Shown here: piece by piece, positions 6,284 through 12,321 of the stretch
How the letters are laid out: each line of letters starts with the position of its first letter
How positions within the stretch are numbered: position 1 is the stretch's first letter
From: an uncultured Eisenbergiella sp.
Lineage (GTDB): Bacteria; Bacillota; Clostridia; Lachnospirales; Lachnospiraceae
Direction: 5' to 3'
DNA: 12,321 nt
Assembly: GCA_947626725.1 (NCBI GenBank)
Contig: CANQTI010000036.1
Location: forward strand, 1-12,321
The notes under the pieces: generated by a model
Told to the model about the DNA's origin: nothing
Database searches by the model: none
The model's input: only the letters and a program-made list of their open reading frames with translations
Program-made: the position numbers and the translations under genes

Positions 6284-7332
6284 CTCCCGCGTTCACCCCT
6301 TTGCCCCGAGTCCAGATGCCCGTGCCGCAGCTGTCCGCACGCACCGTCAATATCTCTTCCCATTTCTCTTCTTATAGTAACATTAATTCCGGTTTTTTCA
6401 AGTTTATTTTTGAAGGCGGCGATTCTCTCCGCCTTTGACCGCACGAAAGACCGTTCCCGCACCGGATTGATCGGAATCAGGTTCACATGGCATCCGACAT
6501 TCCTGGCCAGAATGGAGAGCAGCTGCGCATCCTCATCGCTGTCATTGATCCCGCCGATCAGGCTGTATTCAAAAGTGAGCCGGCGTCCAGTCTCCTTCCA
6601 ATAAAACCTGCAGGCCTCCATCAGTTCCCTGATGGAGTACCGTTTTGCCACCGGCATAAGGCTGGAACGCTTCTCGTCAGTAGCCGCATGCAGGGACAGC
6701 GCCAGCGTAATCTGCAGCTTTTCCTTCGCCAGCGCATATATCTGCGGCACAAGACCGCAGGTAGATACCGTCACATTGCGCTGACTGATGTGAAGCCCGT
6801 TTTCATCCGTGAGCATCCGCAGGAACACCAGCAGATTTTCATAATTGTCCAGGGGCTCTCCGGTTCCCATGACCACCACGTTGCTCACCCGCTGCTTTGT
6901 GTCGCGCTGGATCGCATAGATCTGTTCCAGCATTTCGGACGGCACAAGATTGCGGGCCAGGCCGTCCAGCGTGGAGGCACAGAAAGCACAGCCCATTCTG
7001 CATCCCGCCTGGGAAGAAATGCAGACGGAATTGCCATGGCGGTACTGCATCCATACGCTTTCCACCAAATTGCCGTCCGGAAGCGCAAACAGATATTTGC
7101 GCGTTCCGTCCAGCGCCGAAACCTGTCTGTTCACCTGGGAAAGCGTCAGGAGCGGAAATTCCTTCTCCAGGCGCTCCCGCAGGGCAAGCGGAAGATTGCT
7201 CATCTGTCCGTAAGACTCCGCTAAGCGGACATGCAGCCAGTTATAGAGCTGTTTTGCCCGGAACGGCTTTTCTCCGAGCGATATCATCAATTCCTGCAGC
7301 TTTGTATTGTCCAGCGATTTAATGTCCGTCAT
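6280..7332 (-). CDS. rlmN: Dual-specificity 23S rRNA (A2503-C2)/tRNA methyltransferase RlmN
   Basis: RlmN is a radical-SAM enzyme that methylates C2 of A2503 in 23S rRNA and of A37 in some tRNAs, with a methylated cysteine as the methyl carrier. The 350-residue protein has the [4Fe-4S] motif C-x3-C-x2-C at Cys111, Cys115 and Cys118. It also has the resolving Cys104 seven residues before, the methyl-carrying Cys332 in GRDIDGACGQLR, a conserved Glu91 in NLVESVWM, and MGTGEPLDN (155-163). The ATG at 7332 has GGGAG a few bases upstream. It follows rsmB after 35 bases and overlaps stp by four. Residues after about 337 (HGHLDSGQRGERGR) are a short basic tail at the stp overlap. The presence of both cysteines and the lack of resistance-gene context favour RlmN over Cfr, which modifies C8 of the same adenine. 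Confidence 0.97.
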   Translation of the reverse strand: MTDIKSLDNTKLQELMISLGEKPFRAKQLYNWLHVRLAESYGQMSNLPLALRERLEKEFPLLTLSQVNRQVSALDGTRKYLFALPDGNLVESVWMQYRHGNSVCISSQAGCRMGCAFCASTLDGLARNLVPSEMLEQIYAIQRDTKQRVSNVVVMGTGEPLDNYENLLVFLRMLTDENGLHISQRNVTVSTCGLVPQIYALAKEKLQITLALSLHAATDEKRSSLMPVAKRYSIRELMEACRFYWKETGRRLTFEYSLIGGINDSDEDAQLLSILARNVGCHVNLIPINPVRERSFVRSKAERIAAFKNKLEKTGINVTIRREMGRDIDGACGQLRHGHLDSGQRGERGR

Positions 7333-7367
7333 CGTTCTCCCGTTTTATCTATCGTTTTATCTTCCCT

Positions 7368-8963
7368 TCAGCGCAGCCGCCGCAGCTTAGCCAGGAAAAA
7401 GCCGTCCGTACCGTACTGGCCGGGCCAGAGCTGCAGCATTCCGTTTCGGGTCTGTTCTGACCACAGCGTCCTGGGCAAATATGCGTCCAGGCTCTCCATC
7501 TCGAATACCGCCGCGTCCTCCAAAGAACGTTTGCCAAGTTCCCTGATATACGCCGCCATATCTTCATTCTCCAGCCGGTCCACCGTACAGGTAGAATACA
7601 GCAGCACACCTCCCGGCCTGACATACCGCCAGGAAGCGGACAGGATTTCTTTCTGTAGGGCCGTCAGCGCCTCCAGATCTGTCCGGCTGATCCGATAACG
7701 GATATCCTTCTTTCTTCCCAGGACCCCCAGCCCGGAACAGGGCAAATCAGCCAGCACCACATCTGCCCGCTTCTCCAGTTCAGGCTGGAATATCCTGGCA
7801 TCCCACACCTGTATTCTGATATTTCCGCAGCCCATTCTGGATGTATTTTCTCTGATCAGGTCCGCCTTCGTTTCCGAAATATCCCCGGTCAGCACAAGGC
7901 CCTCTTCTCCCGCGTACTCCGCCGCCAGGATTGCCTTTCCCCCCGGCGCGCCGCACAAATCCAGCACCCGCATGCCGGGGCGAATCCCTGCCGCCGCCAC
8001 TGCCAGCATGCTGCTGACATCCTGTGCGTAGAATTGCCCTTCCCCAAATCCCGGCAGGTTTCCCACCCCCGGAACATTTTCCAGCGTCCAGGCCCCTGCG
8101 AACAACGGATGAGGAACCGCCGAAACGCCTGTCTTTCGGATGGCAGCCACGGTCCGTGCCTCAGCCTCCGGCACGGCACGGAAATCCGCTGCGGCTTCTC
8201 TTTCGGCCTCCGGCACGACATGGGAATCCGCTGCGGCTCCGCTTTCGGTTCCCGGCACGGCATGGGAATCCGCTGCGGCTCCGCTTTCGGCCTCCGGCAC
8301 GGCACAAGCCGCTTCCGCTATCTCATGCTGCGGGATACCGCCGCCCTTTGCGCATACCCCGCCCTTTGCGGGCAGGCCGCATGCCGTCCTTTCACTTCGG
8401 TCCCTGCGAAACCGGATGGTCACCGGCCGCTGCCGCACGAAACCGGGCAGACGCTCTTCCATCACCGCTTCGCCGTATTGCTCCCGCCACAGCAGGATCA
8501 GCCATTCCGGCAGGCTATACCGGACAGACAGCGCCCTGACAGGATCCGTCTTCGGATCTGGCCAGGCGACCCGGTCCTTTTGCCGGGCGAGACTGCGCAG
8601 TACACCGTTGACAAAACCGGACAGCCCAGAAAATCCCCTCTTCTTCGCCAGCTTCACCGCCTCATCGCAGACGGCACGATCCGGTATCTTTTCCAGATAT
8701 AGGATCTGACAGGCCGATAAACGCATAAGAGCGCGGATCAGCGGTTTCATTTTTGCCACCGGTACAGCGGATATGGAATTCAGGGCCCAGTCAATGGCAA
8801 AGCCGTGTTCCAGCGTACATTCTACCAGCTGCTTCAGCAGTGCCTTTTCCCGCGGATCTTCATAATCATATTTTTCCAGCGTTCCCCGGATCAGAGCGTT
8901 TGCGTACGTACCGCTTTTTTCCATCTCCAAAAGGATGTCCAGCGCCAGTTCCCTCACATTCAT
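7368..8963 (-). CDS. rsmB: 16S rRNA (cytosine-967-C5)-methyltransferase RsmB with an inserted repeat segment
   Basis: RsmB (Sun/Fmu) methylates C5 of C967 in 16S rRNA. An N-terminal NusB-like helical domain covers roughly 1-140, then comes the SAM-dependent methyltransferase domain with DLCGAPGGKA (SAM loop), ADLPCSGLG (motif IV cysteine) and LLYSTCT (motif VI, nucleophilic cysteine). The ATG at 8963 is preferred because AGAGG lies 5 bases upstream and the product starts MNVRELALDILLEMEKSG. An ATG at 8999 would add 12 residues, overlap the preceding gene and lack a good site. The 531 residues exceed the family's usual 440-450. The excess is an Ala/Glu/Pro/Ser-rich insertion of about 80 residues built from 14-residue repeats, lying between the strand PVTIRFRR and the helix TVAAIRKTGV, ahead of the catalytic core. 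The frame is open throughout and all catalytic motifs are intact, so the enzyme should be functional. Confidence 0.95.
   Translation of the reverse strand: MNVRELALDILLEMEKSGTYANALIRGTLEKYDYEDPREKALLKQLVECTLEHGFAIDWALNSISAVPVAKMKPLIRALMRLSACQILYLEKIPDRAVCDEAVKLAKKRGFSGLSGFVNGVLRSLARQKDRVAWPDPKTDPVRALSVRYSLPEWLILLWREQYGEAVMEERLPGFVRQRPVTIRFRRDRSERTACGLPAKGGVCAKGGGIPQHEIAEAACAVPEAESGAAADSHAVPGTESGAAADSHVVPEAEREAAADFRAVPEAEARTVAAIRKTGVSAVPHPLFAGAWTLENVPGVGNLPGFGEGQFYAQDVSSMLAVAAAGIRPGMRVLDLCGAPGGKAILAAEYAGEEGLVLTGDISETKADLIRENTSRMGCGNIRIQVWDARIFQPELEKRADVVLADLPCSGLGVLGRKKDIRYRISRTDLEALTALQKEILSASWRYVRPGGVLLYSTCTVDRLENEDMAAYIRELGKRSLEDAAVFEMESLDAYLPRTLWSEQTRNGMLQLWPGQYGTDGFFLAKLRRLR
8164..8305 (-). 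repeat. 42-bp in-frame tandem repeat inside rsmB
   Basis: Three full 42-base units lie at 8164-8205, 8206-8247 and 8248-8289, with a partial fourth from 8290 to about 8305. Units differ by only a few substitutions; the last two full ones are the most alike. Each encodes 14 residues of the form AVPEAESGAAADSH. A more diverged unit (AVPEAEARTVAAIR) adjoins on the low-coordinate side. The length is a multiple of three, so copy changes keep rsmB in frame. Confidence 0.93.
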
Positions 8964-8968
8964 ACAGA

Positions 8969-8975
8969 CCTCTTT
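8969..8975 (-). promoter_or_regulatory. rsmB ribosome binding site
   Basis: AAAGAGG on the minus strand, 5 bases before the ATG at 8963. It lies in the 22-base gap after the yugP-like gene and decides the start over the upstream ATG at 8999. Confidence 0.65.
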
Positions 8976-8985
8976 GCCGGATGAT

Positions 8986-9687
8986 TTAGTCCCTGTCATT
9001 CTTTCTGGCGATCAGGATCAGACGCAGCAGGTTCAGGATCGCGGCAGCGGCGGCCGCCACATAAGTCAAGGCCGCCGCTTTCAGTACCTTTCGGCTGCCT
9101 TCCGCCTCCTGCTGTGTCAAAATACCGTATCCGTCCAGCATATCCAGCGCCCGCCTGCTGGCATCGAATTCCACCGGCAGCGTAACGACCTGAAACAGCA
9201 CCGCCAACAGAAACACCCAGATGCCGATCTGCATCAGCACTTCATTTGCGCCGAAGACCAGACCCATGACAAAGATCGGCAGCCCGAAGCGGGAGCCGAA
9301 ATTCGCTGCCGGCGCCATTTTCGCCCGAATGCGCAGCGGCTCGTATCCTTCATTGTCCTGCACCGCATGCCCGCATTCATGGGCCGCCACTCCCACTGCC
9401 GCTACACTGGAGGCATTATAGGTGTCGTCAGACAGCCGCAGCACCTTGCTGCGGGGATCGTAATGATCTGTCAGTTTTCCGTGAATGTGCTCTATCTTCA
9501 CATTGTACAGGCCGTTCTGATCCAATATTCTTCTGGCGGCCTGTGCCCCTGTCATCCCGCTGTGACTTCTCACACGGCTGTAACGTGAAAAGGTCCCATT
9601 CACTCTGGCACTGGCCGCCATGGAAAGCACCGCGCCGATCAGTACCAATATATAAGTCCAGTCGTAATAATATCCCGGATACATCAT
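8986..9687 (-). CDS. YugP-family membrane zinc metallopeptidase
   Basis: This is a 233-residue integral membrane protein of the neutral zinc metallopeptidase family typified by B. subtilis YugP. The zinc-binding HExxH motif is HECGH (103-107) in GVAAHECGHAVQ. A likely third ligand is in PVEFDASRRAL (Glu173 or Asp175); that assignment is inferred. Hydrophobic segments lie at about 10-27, 134-172 (perhaps two passes) and 201-226, the last very Ala/Leu-rich, with the HExxH loop between the first and second. Substrates are unknown; family members are presumed to process membrane or ribosome-associated proteins. The ATG overlaps the fmt stop as ATGA, and an adjacent second ATG is an equally good start. 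It sits inside a translation and rRNA-modification operon, between fmt and rsmB, as is common in Clostridia. Confidence 0.9.
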   Translation of the reverse strand: MMYPGYYYDWTYILVLIGAVLSMAASARVNGTFSRYSRVRSHSGMTGAQAARRILDQNGLYNVKIEHIHGKLTDHYDPRSKVLRLSDDTYNASSVAAVGVAAHECGHAVQDNEGYEPLRIRAKMAPAANFGSRFGLPIFVMGLVFGANEVLMQIGIWVFLLAVLFQVVTLPVEFDASRRALDMLDGYGILTQQEAEGSRKVLKAAALTYVAAAAAAILNLLRLILIARKNDRD

Positions 9688-10706
9688 CCCAGTCTGTCGC
9701 CCTCCTTTAGCCTGCAGCCATTCAGGAAATCTCTGACAGGCATTCGCTTTTTCCCTTCCAGCTGCACTTCAGCAATCCGCAGGAACCCTTCCCCGGCGGC
9801 GAGCACCAGCGCATCCCGCTCCGCTCTCACCACAACCCCCGGCTCCAGGACATCGCCGTTTTTCCGGCCGTCCCTTTGCAGGCTGCCGGTCCCGGCTTCC
9901 AATTCCTCCTGCGGTTTTGCCTGCTGCAATTCGCGTTCTGCCTCCAGTGCGGCGCTCTCCGCTTTTGCCCGGAGAATCTTCAGCATTTTTCCCTGGTAAA
10001 ACGTATACGCGCCGGGCCAGGAATACAGCCCCCGCACCTTTCGTTCGATCTGAAGCGCGCTCTCCTTCCAGTCGATCAGTCCCATGGATTTCGTCAGCAT
10101 TCTGACGTAGCTGCTTTCTGCCTCATTCTGCTTTTCCGCCTGCAGCGTCCCGGCCCGCAGCCCCTCAAGCGCCTCCACGATCAGCTCGCTTCCCGCCTCC
10201 GAAAGCTTCCGGCGCAGGCTCTCGTCCGTATCGTCCTCCGTGATGGGCACTTCACGTTTCAGGAGCATATCTCCGGTGTCGATCCCGGCATCCATCCGCA
10301 TGATGGTGACCCCGGTCAGCTCCTCACCGTTCAGGATGGCCCACTCGATGGGCGCCGCCCCCCGATAGCCGGGCAGCAGCGACGCATGAATATTCAGACA
10401 GCCGTACGCCGGAAGATCCAGAATTTCCTGTGACAGGATCTGACCGAACGCAGCCACTACGAATACTTCCGCCTCCAGCGCGCGCAGCGCGTCCACCGAC
10501 TCCGGCATCCGGATCTTCACCGGCTGCAGCACCGGAATCCCGCGGGCCAGCGCACAGGCCTTCACCGGGCTGATCTGTACGCGCCCGCCCCGGCCCTTCG
10601 GCCGGTCCGGCTGGGTCACCACCGCGCATACTTCATGTCCCGCCGCCAGCAGCGCCTCCAGCGGTCCCACCGCGAATTCAGGCGTTCCCATATAAACCAG
10701 CTTCAT
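9684..10706 (-). CDS. fmt: Methionyl-tRNA formyltransferase Fmt
   Basis: Fmt transfers a formyl group from 10-formyl-tetrahydrofolate to initiator Met-tRNA. The 340-residue product begins MKLVYMGTPEFAVGPLEALL, the canonical Fmt start, from the ATG at 10706, which has AGGAGG 7 bases upstream. Catalytic Asn105 and His107 lie in CLNIHASLLPGYRGAAP, and Asp143 in MDAGIDTGDM. The C-terminal OB-like tRNA-binding domain starts near 208 (MGLIDWKESA) and ends with EGKKRMPVRDFLNG. The protein is some 25 residues longer than usual because of a low-complexity Ala/Glu/Gln segment (about 248-287) in that domain. The frame stays open 42 codons upstream to an ATG at 10832, but that region looks non-coding and lacks a good ribosome binding site. 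def lies upstream, the usual partner whose product removes the formyl group added by Fmt. Confidence 0.97.
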   Translation of the reverse strand: MKLVYMGTPEFAVGPLEALLAAGHEVCAVVTQPDRPKGRGGRVQISPVKACALARGIPVLQPVKIRMPESVDALRALEAEVFVVAAFGQILSQEILDLPAYGCLNIHASLLPGYRGAAPIEWAILNGEELTGVTIMRMDAGIDTGDMLLKREVPITEDDTDESLRRKLSEAGSELIVEALEGLRAGTLQAEKQNEAESSYVRMLTKSMGLIDWKESALQIERKVRGLYSWPGAYTFYQGKMLKILRAKAESAALEAERELQQAKPQEELEAGTGSLQRDGRKNGDVLEPGVVVRAERDALVLAAGEGFLRIAEVQLEGKKRMPVRDFLNGCRLKEGDRLG

Positions 10707-10713
10707 GCGATAT

Positions 10714-10719
10714 CCTCCT
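10714..10719 (-). promoter_or_regulatory. fmt ribosome binding site
   Basis: A perfect AGGAGG on the minus strand, 7 bases before the ATG at 10706. It fixes the fmt start and argues against the 42-codon upstream extension of the open frame. Confidence 0.85.
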
Positions 10720-10863
10720 GTCCCCAAACGATGTCGGTCAAAAGAAGAGAGCCCGGCGGCGAACCTTTCCCTTTTCGGATTTCCCTGCTCAACCGCTGCC
10801 GGCCAAACTGCCGCAGCCACAGCCTTCCTCATTCTTTTCCGCGCCCACGGCGAACCGCAGCGG

Positions 10864-11364
10864 CTATTCTTCCCCTTCTTCTTCCGCTTCCTCCGCGTAA
10901 TATTCTTCCGTATCCATCAGGGGACCTTCCACCTTTTCCACGTAGAGCTTCCCGTCCAGATGATCCAGCTCATGGCAGATGGCCCTGGCCAGAAGCTCCG
11001 TGGCCTCGATTTCATATTCCTGCATGTTTTCATTCAGAGCTGCCGCCTTCACATAATTCGGCCGCGTGACCGTCCCGGTCTTCCCCGGCACCGACAGACA
11101 GCCTTCTCCTCCGGTCTGCGTGCCGGACACCTCCAGGATCCGGGGATTGATCATGACGAGGGGATTCTCTCCCGTAGTGTCGATGACCACGATGCGCTTG
11201 AGCACCCCCACCTGCGGGGCGGCCAGTCCTACGCCGTTGGCCTCATACATGGTATCAAACATATCCTCGATGAGGAGCCGTGTGCGAGGCGTGATCATTT
11301 TCACCGGCTTGCATGTTTTGGTCAGGATGGGATCTCCCAACGTCCTGATATTGCGGATTCCCAT
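10864..11364 (-). CDS. def: Peptide deformylase
   Basis: Deformylase removes the N-formyl group from nascent proteins using a metal held by one Cys and two His. The 166-residue product has all three signatures: GVGLAAPQVG (44-53), EGCLSVPG with Cys89 (87-94), and HELDHLDG with His131, catalytic Glu132 and His135 (131-138). The ATG at 11364 follows AAAGGAG at 8 bases. The C-terminus ends in an acidic stretch (MDTEEYYAEEAEEEGEE), longer than the catalytic fold needs. priA lies 21 bases upstream and fmt 157 bases downstream. That gap is the largest inside the operon, and I see no convincing terminator or promoter in it. Confidence 0.98.
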   Translation of the reverse strand: MGIRNIRTLGDPILTKTCKPVKMITPRTRLLIEDMFDTMYEANGVGLAAPQVGVLKRIVVIDTTGENPLVMINPRILEVSGTQTGGEGCLSVPGKTGTVTRPNYVKAAALNENMQEYEIEATELLARAICHELDHLDGKLYVEKVEGPLMDTEEYYAEEAEEEGEE

Positions 11365-11385
11365 TAGAAAAACTCCTTTCTCGCT

Positions 11386-12321
11386 TCAGTATGTGTTCAG
11401 CGGATCGAAATCGAACTGACAGGTTCCTTTCGCTTTTTCCAAAGCGGCCCGCCGTTTTTCGATCTCGTTTTTGATCGCCGTCAGTCGGGAATATTCCCTG
11501 TGCTTTATATAGACGCCGTAACGGTAAATGTCATTGATCTTTTCAATCAGCGCCGGAGCCGGACCGATGATCACGGTCTGTTCATCCGCCAGTTCCTTCG
11601 CCCAGCCGGCCGCTTCCCTGGCGGCCTGCAGCGCGTCCTCTTCCTTTTTGTCCTGGATCTGCACCGCCAGCAGGTGCGCGGCGGGCGGATAGGACAACAG
11701 TTCCCGGTATGTATACTCTTCCTCGAAAAAGCCCTCGTAATCCTGCGCCGCGGCATAACGGATGCTGTAATGATCCGGCTGATAGGTCTGGATCACCACC
11801 TCGCCGGGCCTGGGGCCTCGTCCCGCCCGCCCGGCCGCCTGACACAGAAGCTGAAAGGTTCGCTCCCCCGCCCGGTAATTGCCCACGGAGAGCGAAAGGT
11901 CCGCTGCCAGGATTCCCACCAGCGTCACGTCCGGAAAATCGTGTCCCTTGACAATCATCTGCGTGCCTACCAGGATATCCGCTTCTCCGCCGGCAAAGGC
12001 CGAAAGAATCTTTTCGTAACTGTCCTTCGTACGGGTGGTATCCGCATCCATGCGCAGGATCCGCGCCGCCGGAAACATCCCGGAAAGCTGTTCGGCGATC
12101 TGCTCCGTCCCGGCCCGAAAGCCCAGAATATAACGGGAGCCGCAGGACGGACAAAGCTGCGGCATGGGCTGAACATATCCGCAGTAATGACAGACCAGCC
12201 TCGCCTGCATCCCCTGCTGCCCGCCGTATCCCATCCTTTTGATTCGATGCTCCGAAAGGGAAACGCTGCAGTGAGGACACTTGCATACATACCCACAGGC
12301 CCGGCAGGATACGAAGCCTGC
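11386..12321 (-). CDS. priA: Primosomal protein N' (replication restart helicase PriA), C-terminal part
   Basis: PriA recognises stalled forks and loads the replicative helicase. The last 311 residues are present; full-length proteins have about 730-830, and the frame is open to the right edge. The segment begins in the zinc-binding region: C-x2-C-x5-C-x2-C (residues 6, 9, 15 and 18 of the fragment) and a second pair of pairs (44/47 and 57/60, CHYCGY and CPSCGS). The two halves are separated by about 25 residues against about 14 in E. coli, so a short insert (MGYGGQQGMQ) is present. Helicase motifs follow: VGTQMIVKGHDFPDVTLVGILAAD (motif V region, 118-141) and QAAGRAGRG (motif VI, 161-169). 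The C-terminal domain includes IIGPAPA (251-257). priA-def-fmt is the usual order in Bacillota. Confidence 0.97.
   Translation of the reverse strand, partial: AGFVSCRACGYVCKCPHCSVSLSEHRIKRMGYGGQQGMQARLVCHYCGYVQPMPQLCPSCGSRYILGFRAGTEQIAEQLSGMFPAARILRMDADTTRTKDSYEKILSAFAGGEADILVGTQMIVKGHDFPDVTLVGILAADLSLSVGNYRAGERTFQLLCQAAGRAGRGPRPGEVVIQTYQPDHYSIRYAAAQDYEGFFEEEYTYRELLSYPPAAHLLAVQIQDKKEEDALQAAREAAGWAKELADEQTVIIGPAPALIEKINDIYRYGVYIKHREYSRLTAIKNEIEKRRAALEKAKGTCQFDFDPLNTY

Noticed and set aside
7341..7361. Two copies of CGTTTTATC, 12 bases apart, between rsmB and rlmN
   Set aside because: A single 9-base duplication in a short gap; no operator or recombination context and easily due to chance.
8034..8702. 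Plus-strand open frames with internal repeats opposite rsmB
   Set aside because: The repeats are the antisense reading of the 42-bp rsmB units; the catalytic motifs show the minus strand is the coding one.
10707..10832. 42-codon N-terminal extension of Fmt
   Set aside because: The family starts at MKLVYMGTPEF, a perfect AGGAGG precedes that ATG, and the upstream codons look non-coding.

Overview
This window is a stretch of chromosomal housekeeping DNA with every confident gene on the minus strand. It most likely comes from a Gram-positive Clostridia-type Bacillota, plausibly Lachnospiraceae. The grounds are the PP2C phosphatase / PASTA-kinase / RsgA trio next to rsmB and rlmN, a YugP-type membrane zinc peptidase, an MraZ beginning MYMGEY as in Bacillus, strong AGGAGG-type ribosome binding sites, and a GC-rich composition. 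The family assignment is inference; no rRNA or other taxonomic marker is present.

Read in the direction of transcription (right to left), the window opens inside priA (C-terminal 311 residues). A tightly packed run follows: def, fmt, a yugP-like zinc peptidase gene, rsmB, rlmN, stp, prkC and rsgA. Gaps are short, and three junctions (fmt/yugP, rlmN/stp, stp/prkC) are 4-base ATGA overlaps. rsgA starts on TTG, with its ribosome binding site lying across the prkC stop codon. This looks like one operon joining replication restart (PriA), initiator-tRNA formylation and N-terminal deformylation (Fmt, Def), 16S and 23S rRNA methylation (RsmB, RlmN), a reversible Ser/Thr phosphorylation switch that senses the cell wall (Stp, PrkC), and a ribosome small-subunit assembly GTPase (RsgA).

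After a 97-base gap with only a weak hairpin comes ychF, a ribosome-associated P-loop ATPase. The 453 bases between ychF and mraZ hold a clear rho-independent terminator, a sigma-A-like promoter, a 10-bp-phased array of AAGTGG boxes that fits an MraZ operator, and a long GC-rich leader. mraZ and the first 135 codons of rsmH follow; this is the start of the division and cell wall (dcw) cluster, which runs off the left edge.

I see no mobile element, CRISPR array, tRNA, rRNA or undescribed multi-gene system. The points most worth a second look are an in-frame 42-bp tandem repeat that inserts a low-complexity segment into RsmB, the phased MraZ boxes, a possible frameshifted small hydrophobic-protein gene convergent with ychF, and a low-complexity insert in Fmt.
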